A DNA stretch of 64,000 bases from Marsupella aquatica (taxonomy: Eukaryota; Marchantiophyta): the NCBI GenBank assembly GCA_973895155.1, contig OZ316897.1:3224001-3288000 (forward strand), in the 5' to 3' direction. Shown piece by piece: positions 50,100 through 63,756 of the stretch; within the stretch, counting starts at the first letter, position 1; the number at the start of each line of letters is the position of its first letter. The notes beneath the pieces are model-generated. The model did no database searches, was not told where the DNA came from, and was given only the letters and a program-made list of their open reading frames with translations. A program made the position numbers and the translations under genes.

Positions 50100-53000
50100 G
50101 TTGAAAATAATAATGGTCTATCTGCGATAAGAATGAAATGTTACAGAGGCGGAGAGGAGAGATGATGGGTGGGAAAGCGGACAAACGAGTGCGAAGTTAA
50201 GAATGCAGAAACTCAAATCAGGGCTATAAGGACAACAACTGAAGCTTGGAATTGCGATCTCAAGCACAAATGGGTGCGAAGTTCTGAATGCAGTAACACA
50301 ATTCAGAGCTGAAAGGGCAATAATTGAACCTTAAAATTGCGATCCCGGGGACAAATGGGTGCGAAGCTCAGAGTGCAGATACACAATCCAGAGCGCTTTA
50401 AGAACAAATCAAGCTCGAAATTGTGCTCGCAAACTTGGAACTAAAGGAGAGAAATCAGCATCAAACTCCGAACAGAGGAGCTGAGAGTTATCTACAAGTT
50501 GCAAAGGCAGACTCAAAATAGAAGTACGGAGTCAGTTTCGCAATAGTACCGTAATGTATTGTACAGTCGCTTCTTCCTAAGTACACACTCCATAAGTGCA
50601 AAACCGGCTAATTGCAAGGCATCCCATTGCTCGCTTTCTCCAGACCAGTTTGCTCTTGTTTTTTGTAGAACCTGGAAGTGCAAAGAGAGCAGCACCACAC
50701 GACAAATATATAAGTGGGAAATCCTCTACAAATGTTTATGAACGCTTGTGACTAAAGCGTACAATTGATAAGTGCACTCATTTTTCAGTTCGAGGAAGTT
50801 GCACTTATGAGATAGGGGATGACGTTTGGGGCGGGAATGTACAATTTAGGAAGGAAATGACAAGAATGCTGACTGAGAGAGGGCCCATTGCATATCGAGG
50901 TACTGTAGACTATTATTCATAAACGCAAGTTCCAAATTTTGCCGCTTACAATGGAGGGTTAAGTCTACAAGTGGCCTCTTCCTAGCGGTGTGTGCACTTA
51001 AGGAGAGGCAACAGCAGTGGCAATCACGGAGGAAAAGTCACAAATGCGACAAAATAGCAGGCATTTGCCTTTTCAGGTAAGGTGGGGTGGGACAGGAGGT
51101 TCTTCAATCTTTTCATTTTACAGCCTTAAAATATTTACTCATTGTGAACCTGACAAGACCTGCACCCACAGTAGATCTGTTAAGATTTCCCCTATTGACC
51201 CTAGACCTACTTGGTGCCATGGATGGACATGATCGCCAAAGCCCAGAAATGGATTATGCCTGCCAAGTTTTGAATCTGATTTTTTGCCAATTAGGGATAT
51301 TTTTGGATTTGTGAGAACCTATGAACCCATCCTCACATGGAAGAATTACAGGTGTGAATCTGAAAGAGAATGCCAGTTTGCCTCACTAGATGTTGAGGCT
51401 GTGATGCCCGTGCTGTGGTAAGTAGTATCTGAGATTGACTACTTTGCCAAATCCTTTCTCTGAAATTGCTACCTTCCCACTCTTTTTAGTTAGAATTAGC
51501 CTGATTACCCATTCCTTGAATAAAGAGCTGACCGCAAAAAAAACCTCAGTTGCAAAATAGAGGTTCTGAGTTAGTTTACTGTTTCTTGTTGATTTTTGCC
51601 CCCGTCCCTCTTGTTTTATTTATCTCCACCCTCATTTTCAGTTATGTCTTGAGAGTCACGGTGTAGCGTTTTCACTATAGATGGCCCAGGGAGAAAATTT
51701 TTGACTGGGAGATGAGGAGAAAAGCCTCAAGAGAAAAGAATTCAGATATGTCACTTCCTCTTCATCATGGCCCCCATTGTGTTTTTGGGTCTGCACCCTA
51801 AACCCTTTTTGTGTACACCCTCACAACCTCACTTTCAGTTATGCCCTCACTTAGAGTTGCAGTATACTGGCTTCACTCTAGAGAGTAGGCCCAGAAAGTA
51901 ACTTCTGATCGCTCTGTATTAGTAAGATGTTGCGTTTTTCCCTTGGTTTTTCCCGCACCACATGTTAACCATGTATGGATAAGTAAGGTCAAAACGGCCA
52001 AAGTCATGAAATATCTATGCATCCAACGGCTAGGAAGTGCCTTTACGTAAAGACTTTTGTGATTTTTCTCTTTGTATTTCTGAGTGCATTAATTCCCCAG
52101 ACAGCCTCCCTTCTTTTGAGGAGGGCATTATGTGAAGTATCACTAGAACATTAAAGGTAATTAAAACCCAAATATAGTGTTAACCAAGTAAGTAACATAA
52201 TATCTTGTATCAAAATTACAAGATTTGTTTTTAACTTTTTTCATGCCGTTGGCCAATTGCATGCCCTTTTGCTTGGATTTTCTATTCAAAGTTTCACTTT
52301 TTCTTGTTTGTTACCTAAAAATCACTCAAGTTTTTACTTACATTAATGTCCTAGTTACTGGCATTATGAGAATAATGCACTCAAAACTTGGGCTACTGCC
52401 CTGGCTTGTTGGCATTATATCTCATAATGCACTCTAACCAGGACATTATACTATTCAAACCCACACCCAACTCATAGTGCCACAATCGAAGGGGTGGTTT
52501 GTCTAGGGTGAGCTCACCCACCCGGCTCTCCTCCTCTTTTAGCTCAACATTTTCATACCTTCCAAAATCGATTCCCTGCCGTTTCAATTGTAGTTTCTAG
52601 CGCAGCAGCAAACTGACAGAACCATGGAGAAAACGCAAGTTCCTACTGCACAATCGAGCTTCTACTTCCACAACACATATCTTTGCATCATTTTGGTTGT
52701 TGGTTTTAATGAGGCAACAAGTGTAAAGTGAGCAAACTCTGTATGACCAAGGAGAAATTGCACTAAAGTAGCTCGATTGGTTGCATTCTTGGTCTTTTGT
52801 TATACTGTAGAACTAGAAGACTCATAAATCTGCTGCAATCTCCTAAATATGCAGCCTGAGCGTTCGAACCGTGTGGCCAGTCTGACGACCAATCAGGCTT
52901 TTGAAACGAGTCCCCTTGAATTTGGACAACTGAAGAATGTATACATATTGTCTTGACTGAGTGTCTATTTCCTGTGCCGCAAATATGGCAGGTAACTTTG

Positions 53001-53536
53001 AGGGTTTTAAAGATTATTACTTTACAACCTACAAAGGTTCTGAGCACAATTTGATGCGTTTCATGATTATTATCCAAGATCCTTGGTGGAGTGTTATATG
53101 TCATATATATTTGGGTGAGTGTTACATCAGAACTGCAGTGAGTTTCCTTCCGTCTAGATTAATTTTTAAAGCTCACTCCTGTAGCAAGTTTGCTTAGTTT
53201 AATTCATGTTCTATGAATGTTCTGTGGCTTTTCTGCCATTTGAGAAATATCTTGATGGTTTTACACAAACATAGTTCTGAATTGAATTTGGCCTGGTAGA
53301 TACAAAATTCATTGCAACTGCACCAAAAGCTGACAGTCAGAAACCCCCAGTTGAAAGATTGACGATCCCCAATTTTTTTGTCCATTAGAAAGCAAGGTAC
53401 ATCAAGAGGCTCGACTCTTTGCTGTTTCTGAACCAGCAAACAAATAGAAATCTCGCTCAATCGAGGAAACTAACGAACCAGCAACAAGGTGTTGATGGAC
53501 AAAAGCAGGCATTGGTTCACATTTTCGATGCGGCCT
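50100..53536. other. Intergenic, no gene supported
   Basis: This holds the upstream region of the dehydrogenase gene (50.1-50.7 kb) and the 3' side of the synthase gene (below 53.5 kb). GCGAAGTTCTGAATGCAGTA and similar words recur near 50190, 50275 and 50355 (NNATGGGTGCGAAG...AGTGCAG), so a loose tandem repeat lies directly upstream of the dehydrogenase. No frame resembles a protein. A segment at 52380-52440 is related to 35270-35335. Confidence 0.5.
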
Positions 53537-54600
53537 TCAATGGAAGTCGGCTCTGATAACTTCATCCTTCATTCCTAGTCCTAGAGCCTCAAGATGTGCA
53601 CCATTCTCCATTTTTAGGCCAGGCAACAACAACGCTCTCGTGCCGATGAATGTATCGTCGCCAAGAAGGTTAGACTTGAACGCCACCTTTTCTCCCTCGT
53701 ACAAATGGCCGAAGAGGAGAGTGTTGCGGCCGATAGCACTCCGCACTCCAACTCGGAGCTGATCAGGGTTCATGGCGTGGAGTGTGTCGATGTACACACT
53801 ACTGTCCTCGATGGAAGCCCCCAAGCCTTGAAGATACCAAGTGCAGAAGGCAGACCCCTTGCCCAACTCCAGAAACGTGCTACCGATTGTCTGGTTGAGG
53901 ACGTCCCATATGGTATGGCGGAGGGTAGAGGCGCTCCACAATTCTTGAGTTTGGCCATCAGTGATTTTCCAAGATATGACCCATTTGCAAATTATGCCCA
54001 AGGTAGCACACAGAAGGCTTGTGCAGAAGTAGGCAACGGGGAGGAGCCCATACATCCACTGTTTGCCTGCATTGGCCCCTACAATCCCAAGAGCAAGAAG
54101 GGATGGATACAGGGACAGAGTCAGGAACGCCATCGGTGTTACCACTTGCAAGATCGGTTGGACGAAACGTATGAAAGACAGATCGCTAACTGGTCCTCCA
54201 GCTTGAGTCTTCATCGACCTGAGAATGCCTTTACTCTTGCCTTGTTGGTCAGCTGAAGCCAAGGCACCTTTCGACTTGTCAGTCTGATGATCGAGATGAT
54301 CATTAACCAGCGGCTGACCGTGCTCGTGTAAGAGCTTAGAAGCTTGACTGCTTCCTATGACGGGACATCCTCCGGAGGACACCGTAGCTTGTTGATTCGC
54401 TTCATCTGGTCCTGATGGGCGTGCTGTCGGCGCGAGATCATTGTTAAAGGATTTATGTACCAAGTCGTTCCACTGGGGTGGCAAGGGAGTGCCCGACCGC
54501 AAGTAGCCAAGGAGGTCATGCATAATCGATCTTCCCGTATCGACGGATGACGCTTGCATCGCACTGGTGCCACGAATCATCGCCAGGCTTGTAGGCCCGT
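53537..54600 (-). other. C-terminal membrane and beta-helix module of the synthase
   Basis: After the catalase-like domain comes a Ser/Gln/Asp-rich linker (about 54.45-54.2 kb). Two hydrophobic helices follow (around VVTPMAFLTLSLYPSLLALG and LLPVAYFCTSLLCATLGIIC). The family signature then reads ASTLRHTIWDVLNQTIGSTF, GSAFCTWYLQGLGASIEDSS and hexapeptide-type repeats, ending DEVIRADFH. The corresponding block in the first module is PLWSLSYVRWWTLYRLQDFA and YWYRSLGAEIDESV. Conserved W/R positions of the first module are partly replaced here. Confidence 0.75.
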
Positions 54601-57600
54601 GTTTGGGGTTGAAGTGAATGTCGTCAAATAACGTATCGTCGATGGACTCGTTGAAGGATAGTTCTGCAACATCGATGTATGGGTACAGCTTCTGGTCCCA
54701 GACCTTGGTTGGGTCTTCCACGCTCTCGCGCTCTTTGGGAGAGTCCGGGATAGGATGGAGCTGCAGCTGTAGAATGAACTTCACCCCCTCCGGTAACTCC
54801 AATCTCGTTTTGAAGTCATCTCTCAGGAAGCTCTTAGATCGTTTTGTCATCGTTTGAAGCTGGGTACATTCCACTAATGGGAGGCAATTCTCCTTCCGTG
54901 GGCTTCACAGCACCTGCATCCTCCCCAAAAGCAGTGTCGCTCGGGCGAATCTTGAACTTGACATACATCTTATCTGGTGTGGCTGAATTGGACGACGATG
55001 CGCTTGGCAGGGCCTGGAAGTGGCGAGCAGTGCAGCAGAAGTAATGCATTTCCGCATAGGAGTTTGGTTTCCTCAAATTTCCCCACTGACTGTGCCCCAA
55101 GGCCGGAAATTGCTTGATCCGCTCATCTCTCTCGGCTTCGGTCATGATGTAGTACCCCAGGAATTCGACCATGTTGCGCGCATGGAATATGGACCCCGTC
55201 TTCATGAAGAGGTCGAGGAGTGGCTTGTTAAGATCGTCCGGGGAGTCGGGTTGCAGAAGTCGTAGTGTTCCTCCTCTGACCTCCGTAGCCCTGTAGTCAA
55301 GGAAGAACATAATCATCATGTCAATCTTTGTCACCAAAATGGTGCACGAGCAAAGGGAACGATTTCAGGTTTTAGCCACGAAAATAATTGCCGATTGTTT
55401 GGTGAGTACCTGTCATCGTCCTTGGAGACACCGTTACTACAACGAAGGATAATGGGGTACTCCGCTCCGGGAGTGAGAATGTCATGCTTTGGAAATCCAC
55501 TGGGAAGTTTGTCCAGCACACGCATAGTTCCTTTCCCAGCTGATCCGAGAAAATGGATGTAGCGCGCGTGGCCAGGTGGGGTCTTCTTCACGAACTCAGC
55601 AGCTACACTGGCAATCATTTGCCGGAAACGTGGATCCAAATCTTTTGCTATAGTCACAAGTGGATGATCCTCGTCTTCCTCGCTCAGTTCATGTTGATCA
55701 ATCTGCTCCCAAGAAACAAGAAATCGGCTTAAGATTAGAAACTGGTTGGTTAGACACGTACCGGAGTATGCATTAATCCTATGCAATTCAAGATATAGAA
55801 AAGTCATCCAGATTTCGAGTATGATTTGTTAGCACTTGGGTTGAATGGGCTCATGCATTTATCCCTGTCAGACCAACGCGCGCAGTGGTTTGGCAATGAT
55901 GCCTTATTACCTGAATCATGGCTGGCAATAACTTAATCAACAAGTAAACTGGAGGCTCACCTTTAATCCGACGTGTTTTGAATTTTGTCCCTGGGCACCG
56001 GCAGATGAAGGCTGCTGCTGGAAAATCTTCTTCGGGGTCTTCACACCCACATACACTCCACCCTCCTCCAGAATCGCGCCAGTTGGGGCCACCGACATGG
56101 CTCCCAAGACTGCTCGGTGCTGTAGAGTGGCTCCAGGCATGACAACGCTTTGGGCCCCCACAACAGAGCGCGCGCCAATCCTCACAGCTCCTAGAGAAAC
56201 TACGCCACCTGGACATTTTTGGTACCACGGCTTCTTCAGGAGATTTATCAAAATGATGGAGATTGGAGCACAGGCAGTGTCAGAAAGCTCCTAGGCATCA
56301 GATTTGGATCTACATCAATTGTCCGTTAAATCCAGGAAGAAGCCTTGTTTATTTGAATTACAGGAAGATCATCACCACCGGCTGAACAACTGAAATGTAG
56401 AACAAACCTGGCAAATATTGCGAAGTGATGATCTTGGAAAAGTCTCCCATATGGCACTCTTCTCCGAGATCGAGAAGGTCAGGGTCGACAAGAGCATTCA
56501 ATCTACGAATGGAGGCCATTCGACCCACGTTGGCACCCAGGCTGCGCAAGTACACGCACAGAACTTCTGTGCCCATAAGTAGCACCATGAACTTCTCGTG
56601 TGCCGATCTCAACAAAGAATGGACCAACCATAAGCGATATTGGCAACCTTCGCTGTGACTACTGCTCGCAAGCATGGATCCTTCTTGTAACCTGCGTCGA
56701 TTGATATAAATCAAGTTAGTCATTCCGATAATCATTCGGATAATTGTTACCTACGCAAAGTTCCACACGATTATGGATGTTGACGCACCAGACTAAAGTT
56801 TTCATCCACTACAGACTGTTGAAATGTCGTCAAATGAAGGAAACGCCACCAACTCAACAGCCCTTCAAGTTTGAACTCTCTTCAAGTAATAGGCTCTCAA
56901 AGGTTCAGTGCTTCCTTCTGGATAGTTCATTAATCAGCTGGAGATACATGTTTTGGTAACCCTGGTTGTGTCCTGCTGTAACTCCGAGTTTCAAATGGCT
57001 TAGTAGCTCTCGTCGCACTGATTCCAGTGTCTTGAAATCTGGGCGGAATGGAAAATCAAGGAGTAGTTCGTGTAATGAAGTAGTTTTTGAGAATAAGATT
57101 TGCAAGCTTAATTAAGGATACTGATGTGCCCTATGTTTATCTGATAAATTTCGCGAAGTGTAGCTCTCGAAGATGGTCACGCTGTATCTCTTGATTGTTA
57201 AGTTTGTTTGTCAGGCTAGAAGATAGTGCTAACCTATCCCTTGGGATTGGTCTCTGCAATGGATAAGGCTTTTGAGTATTTTATTTTAGCATAGTTTCTT
57301 TTCTTTGTAAATTTTTGATGGGTCTATGTATTCATACCACCACTCCTGTTCTTTGGTTTTGGTTGGCCCTCTATGGACCTCTTTCACCTTTGGTTCTTAA
57401 AGTTTAGTTTCGCCCTCTCCTGTCTTCTTGTTTAAACCTTTGTTATTTCTCTTCAATTTATAGGATACTTAAAACTCAATTTGTATTACCTGCCAATGAG
57501 TGACCACTTGAGGACACCAGTTAAAACTGCAAGACTAGCTCCATATACCGCATACGCAACTCCAGAAATGGAAAGAAACACCATCACGTTCCTTTCCCGA

Positions 57601-60600
57601 GCAACATGCAGCAGGAGGTTTACAAGCAGGGCTGGATCCGGATACATCATGAGTGGAGCCAAGATCATCAGATACTTTGGGAAAGTTAATAAGAGAGGGA
57701 ACACGACATATCCCAAATGTGCTGATTTCATTACTGCTTTCCTCAACGAAATGTCAGTCACTACTTCCGCTTGGGCTGCGAGCCATTGGAAAGTCGTGTA
57801 TGCCACCAGAGCTGAGATGGTCGAGACCAGCCCAACCAGATAAATCCCACTCAGCTGCGCAATAAGCATTGTAAGAGCAGGCGACGTATAGTGCTTCACC
57901 TGCAATCCAACAGTGAACACCCCCTCTGTTCAATAAGAATTGAGCCAATATCATTTCAATCATTTAAACTGTAACATCCTGGCTTGTAAATTGTTAATTG
58001 ACTGATCGGTTACTTTCTTTCTTCGCGGCAACTAACAAGTTCAACAATATATGTCAAAACTCTTTGTATGATAAACAAGAAATCCAATGCAGGAGAATTA
58101 TTGTAATTTGGAATTTTGTTTGGATACCTGTTCCCCTTGTCCTGGGCTTGCGAACAGACGTTCCCCGACATCAGTTTTACCCAAGGCACTGATTCTGGAA
58201 CCAGCATCCAAGATACTACCTCTTTGGACAACAGCATGGGGGCCCACCACGCACCCTCTACCAATTCTTATACTTTGGAAGGTAACCAACCCTGAATTCA
58301 CCTCGTGGCTTTGGATGGTGGCCCCTTCGCCTATCACGGCTCCACTGCCCACCGATAGCAAAGCTGGGTCGGTTATATCGACAGAATCCAGGACCACAGA
58401 TTCATCGATTTCGGCTCCAAGAGAGCGATACCAGTATGACAGAAACACTGTGCCTCTCAAATATACAGCAAGGCTATTGGAGGCGAAGTCCTGGAGCCGG
58501 TAGAGAGTCCACCATCTCACGTAGCTCAAGGACCAGAGTGGGATCGCAGAGGGTTGGGACTTGTGGTTCATAGGAAGCAGCACTCTTGCCCCAAACGACG
58601 AGATTACGAATCCTACAGCGCCAATGTAGAGAATCCACGCAAGAGGCACCAGAATCGCGGAGAGGAGAACAATGCTTGGGAGATTGTTCTTCAGCTGGTC
58701 ATTCGGAGCTATCACCTCGATGAGCTTTTCATAGATGTAAACGGCTGGGGCTATAAGTAAAGCTCCCATATAGAGTATACCCAAAATCTGCACGTTGAGA
58801 TGAACGGTTGAATTGGTCATCTACCCGGAATTTATTTGACTTTTGATACAAATCATTCTCGAGAACAAGGTTAGTAGCAAATGTGATTAGGTACCTTACA
58901 GAATTCACTATCAAACTGTTGCAATTTTTTGGAAATACATCCTCGGTAGAAAGTCGTTCTTTGTATTTTGATTGTGATGCGAAGATCATGCATGCAAAGG
59001 CTGGTTTACCTGTAGCGCTGTGATTGCTATCTTCCTCTTTCGCGACGGGTCCAGTGCATCTGCTAGCTGCGCCTCGGATATTTCTTCAACTTCCTCTTCA
59101 TACTCCACTCTATAAGTACTGGTCAACGGCTGTTCGATTCCACTCAAACCTTGTTTGCTTGTACTCGTCACGAGACGTCTTGCCGTAGCAGGGTTGGAAG
59201 ATCGCAAACTACCGGCACTAGCTGATTCTTCCTTCCCATCCACTCTCGAATCTAGTTTTTTCACAACGTCCTCACAGAAGTCTGCCAGTTCTGGGATACA
59301 TCCCGTGGTATAGATCTGAATCGCAGAAATATGAGTTCCCAAAAACTCTGACAGCTTCGAAGCTGCAGCCACAGTCCCTTGTGAATCAATGCTGTAGTTT
59401 TCAAAACTCTCAGTTATGTTGATTCGGGATCCGGATAGGCCTGTCATCTCCGCCACTAACTGGATCAAAAAACTTGTGATCTGTTCCTTGGTCTTTGTGC
59501 GGGTGCTTGCAACCGCCTGCAGACGTTGTCCGTTTGTTAGATAAAAATGAGAGAAGTACTAGAGTCTGAGTACTTATCGCGGCATTTCCTATCGTTGTCA
59601 ATCAACAACATAAACTTTGTCAAAGCCATATCTAGATAATTATATACAACGTTCACGTCAGAATGTTTGTACTCAAAGGGCTCTAGTGGCGAAGCTAAGC
59701 AACATGTACACTTCTCGATCTTCGGATCGTCCGGAACACTATTCTCGAGAAAACCAGGATCATCCCTTTACCTGGCTTGGAGAGTGATATGAGCTTCCAG
59801 GGGTAATTTGAGTGCGCCGACGACGAAGACTAGAGTGGGCGCGTATTATAGAGAGATTGGCTGAACCCTTCACCGAAGAGAGAGTCCCTTCGGAAAATCT
59901 CTTCAAGCACTCAAGCCTTCGAATCTTCCCACTGGTTGTCTTAGGAATAGTGCGCGGTTTGATGAGATTAACGAACGCGACTTGAAGTCCGTGTTGCTCA
60001 GAAACAACAGCTTTGACGTGCGATACAAGGTCGTCAACGGCAAGTTTACGCATCTTCTTTTCGTCTCTCACTTCTACTACGACGACAATCCCGTCTTTCT
60101 CGGACGTTATGACCCCTTTAGATTGCAAGACTCTCGCTGGCGCGCTGAATGCTGCACAGCAACCTGAGCAGGCGAGCACACGTCAGAGGGATCTAGCCAT
60201 GGACTTGAACTGCAAACTCGAGAATCACACTTAAGATTTGATCTCTGCAAAGCTGCAGTTGCAATTCACATTCCTGTACGTAGACAACGGTGAGAAGACC
60301 GAACATGTCATACTGCTCCTATTTCATACGGAAGAGGAAAAGTTTCACGCACCCGGTTTGACGGAATTGGAGCAGTTCTCCACAGTTTTCTCAAAATCGG
60401 AAGGATAATAATTCCTGCCATTGACTATAATGAGGTCCTTGATCCGCCCAGTGACGAACAAGTTTCCCTCGATCACCCGTCCCAGGTCTCCAGATCTTAC
60501 GAACAAGATGTCTGCATCTTCACTCGAGCAACCATTCAGCTGCGCGCGGAACGTCTCCTTCGTCGCTTCTGGCATGTCCCAATAGCCCACGCCATTGCTG

Positions 60601-63600
60601 GGGCTACTAAGCCATATTTCCCCTTCCACTCCATCACCCACCTCCTCCAGAGTATCGGGGTTTACAATTCTCACGTCAGAGGCTGAGTCTTGCCAGTCTT
60701 CTGCCAGTTTCCTGCACATTTCGGAGGAAAGGAGAATCGAAGATCATTACTGCCTGAGATACATTCCTGACCATTGTATGAATTTGTAGAGCTTCCTCCG
60801 TGCCAATTTGTTGACATCATTCTACTGTCTAGCAATCACTTTATATAGCTGATACAGCTGTTCAACCAATGGATGGATTGCTCATAACTTCTATAAACTA
60901 TCGAAAACGCATATTTGTCGTGTTGTGTGTTCGGTAGACCTTTACGTACGATTCTTATATCAACAAAAAGCTGAGAACAAGACTGTTCTAAGAATAAAGA
61001 CTTATTGATCTAGCTTGGTGACTATAAATTTTGGTTCGAGTATCCTGTTCCACATTCCTTTCGATGATTGATCAGCCATAAATCGTCTCTTCAAAAAATA
61101 AACATGCATTTCATATTCTTATGGCTTTCGTTCTTGGACTATTTTTCACTAAAACAATGTCCTGTATTGAAAAGGAGAACAAGAAAGAGTTCCGTAGTCT
61201 CGGACAAGAATGAACAGTATCTATTACGGGTAACAGTCAAGTTTCTGGCCACAGAAAGGACATCGGAACTAGAAGTATATAAGGAGCATAGTTTCATCGG
61301 ATGGGTTGGATGCATGGTTTCTGTGACGCACGCAGAGTGAGGATTCGTGCCAGCACGAACGCCCTTCGTCCCTCGGGATTTGTCCGTGTATCCACAACCC
61401 ACTCTTCCGTCAGAATCCATCAACATAGGCCTGTTCCGTCCGAACGCACAGCAGATGAAGACACAGTTCTCCGCCATCCCAAATCCCGGGGCGAAGATTT
61501 CCTCCCTCACTCCTGCGTCCCAGAAGGTCTCTACGAACCCTCGCATTGTTTTCGAGCAAATGGGTTCCGCGCCCACCATCAGGAAGCGCAACGACGAGAG
61601 ATCTAGAGGCTTCGCACGGCCGCTCGCCTTGAGCATCTCGTAGCGTTTAAGCACTAGCTCAAATCCAAAATTAGGTGCCGCTGTGTGTGTCGCCTTGTAC
61701 TTTTCCACCTGCACATGTCATCATAACACATTAATCAACATTGACAACCTCTGGTGAAAATCATTGTACTTTCACACTGAACTATCATTGCACTTTCAAT
61801 CTGATGATGAAGTTAGACAATCAATTGAATCAAGTGCTACAAATCATTAGCGCTCACATCGAATGACTCACTATTTCGAGCCACATCATGGGCTTGCGAA
61901 TGAAAGTGATGGGAGAGTATATAATGAGGGAACCGCCTGTCACCAAGCTGACGAGCAGGCCGCCGATGAGCCCCATGTCGTGATACTGAGGAAGCCAAGA
62001 CACCACCACCGCGCGTGATGTGCTCTTGTAGGCTGCGCGCATGGACTTGGTATTGTGGACTAGAGCTCCGTGGGTTATCATCACTCCCTTGGCGTGTCCG
62101 GTGGATCCAGATGTGAACTGCAGGAAGCACACGTCGTTTAAATCCGGCTGAGGAGCTCCGGATGCACCATATGCGTAGCTATTGACTTCGCTCGTGCTCC
62201 CACTCGTGCTTCTCCGATTCAATTTCAGGACCACTGTATCGTCATCATCAGCCGTTTCCTCTTCTGAACTATTTCCTTGCTCTGCAGATAGACGAACATC
62301 GTATGTCACGTTCTCGTCGCAAGTTGAAGAAGGTAAGTATGCTATTTGGTGTCATGGATTTCTTTGAAGTTTTTCTAGCCAAAAGTTTAGCTAACAAAAA
62401 TAATTTATCTGTCCAACGTGACTTGAAGAGAGCCCTTTATGAGTAACTCACCAGATGGACTTCCACTCCTGGTTTGCAGATCGCGCGGGGCTGTTGGCTG
62501 ACTGCCAGCCCATACAGTATACATGTTTAGTCCCAAGGATGCCGCGGCCAGTTTAGTCGCCGCCTTCTGGACTAGTGAGGTCCATGGGAGGGAAGCCGCG
62601 CGTGGGGTTGAAATCCGAGAACGGGAGTCATTTAAGCAATTGCTATAAATCCATGGCAAATCCGGCCATTTCAGCTTTGCAGACCTCGAAAATGAGACGG
62701 AGTTTGCGGCCCGAACCACAGAATGATATGCGCGTGTGCTTATGATGGCTCTAGACTTGGTGATCTTCGCCACATTTATAAGTTTCTCTAGAGCCTGATC
62801 CCCTCCTTTTTTGGTCGGATCCGGTGGAATCAATGGCACGGCTAGAATCTGCACAATTCAGACAGAGCTAAAGCTAAGTCAACGTACTAGCTAGAGAGTC
62901 ACTAAACGGTGCGTGGTAGAAAATCTACTGCTAAGCTTTTGAAAAATCAATGTGCATCTGATATCGATAAAAAAACTCGAGGATTTTCCAATATGAAGTA
63001 TGCATATCAATTTGATGAAGTGGAATGAAGATGTTCAGACGTACACGGGCTCTTAAGCAGGCAAGAAAAGCTTCGATGAATTCAAGTCCAGGTGGGTGCA
63101 ACAGCACTACACGGTCACCAGGTCGCAGAGCAGGTTTCTTGCTTGTCAGCAGATGATGAGCTATGATAGAGGTTCGCGTTTCCAGCTGCGAAAATGTCAG
63201 TTTGTAGGACTCTTTCCCCTCGTTGTCCAGCCATGTGTACACCAATCGGTCCTTGGTTACTGGGTGGTTCGCGTAATAGGAGAGGTACGCGTCCACTGTG
63301 GGCAAATCTGGGAACTCCACGCCTGGCAACTCAGTGAGATCATTCGGCTGGTAGTTTAAAATCTCTTCTGCTCCGTTCGACAGAAGATACTCCACCAGCC
63401 TCTGCATATGGTATAAAGAAATTTGTTAGACCTTCTACTCAATCCATTCGTGTTCAGAACCCGAACAAAGTTGAAGCATCATGTATAACACCTCTTCCAC
63501 GAACGTTGCTTAAACAACCTTCGGTGACATTGCTGTAAAAGTGATTGCGAATGATATGTGAGACTTGAAAGATTCATTCAATGGCATACTTTAACAACGA

Positions 63601-63756
63601 TGGGTTCGGTGATGGAGCCAAAACACTTTTTCATCAGTCCCGTCGAATAGGTAGTGTTCCGCTCCGTCAATTCAAATGCCATCAATGCCCCCGTGAAGTA
63701 GGTGTTGTTCTTTCCTTGCAACTCTTCTAGCTTGTCATAGAAACCCGCTTTCATAT
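53537..63756 (-). CDS. Giant FAAL-ACP-Pls-like synthase with oxidase and catalase-like parts
   Basis: The 5' end lies beyond the window. Fourteen exons fit in phase: 63756-63590, 63401-63045, 62848-62452, 62281-61872, 61708-61332, 60711-60353, 60163-59772, 59516-59010, 58820-58128, 57899-57490, 56691-56408, 56208-55961, 55702-55410 and 55290-53537, giving about 2,214 residues here. Domains in order: (1) an oxidoreductase tail with NNTYFTGALMAFELTERN, like the C-terminus of FAD amine-oxidase-type proteins; (2) an adenylate-forming domain of fatty-acyl-AMP-ligase type, with FTSGSTGHAKGVMITHG, SWLPQYHDMGLIGG, APGFGMAEN, VRSGDLG and GRIKDLIIVNGRNYYPSDFE; (3) an acyl carrier with NYSIDSQGT, Ser at 59382-59384; (4) two modules of membrane helices plus left-handed beta-helix repeats (58.8-58.1 and 57.9-55.96 kb), of the type found at the end of Pls; (5) a catalase-like domain (55.7-54.6 kb) with GHARYIHFLGSAGKGTMRV; (6) a third membrane plus beta-helix module. 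The last exon is interrupted at 54842-54845 (AAAA): one extra A, or a 76-nt intron, is needed to link the two frames. Product unknown; the family is known to me mostly from bacteria. Confidence 0.88.
59010..59516 (-). other. Acyl carrier domain exon of the synthase
   Basis: This single exon encodes the carrier. TKEQITSFLIQLVAEMTGL leads into INITESFENYSIDSQGTVAA and then SKLSEFLGTHISA, the standard helix I to helix II layout with the phosphopantetheine Ser after Asp. The usual GxDSL is IDSQ here. A Ser-rich linker (near KEESASAGSLRSS) of about 70 residues then leads to the first membrane segment. The linker suggests a flexible carrier arm reaching the membrane module. Confidence 0.85.

Noticed and set aside
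53705-54256. Plus-strand frame of 183 codons
   Set aside because: It is antisense to the last synthase exon, which has clear domain motifs; no motif in the plus frame.
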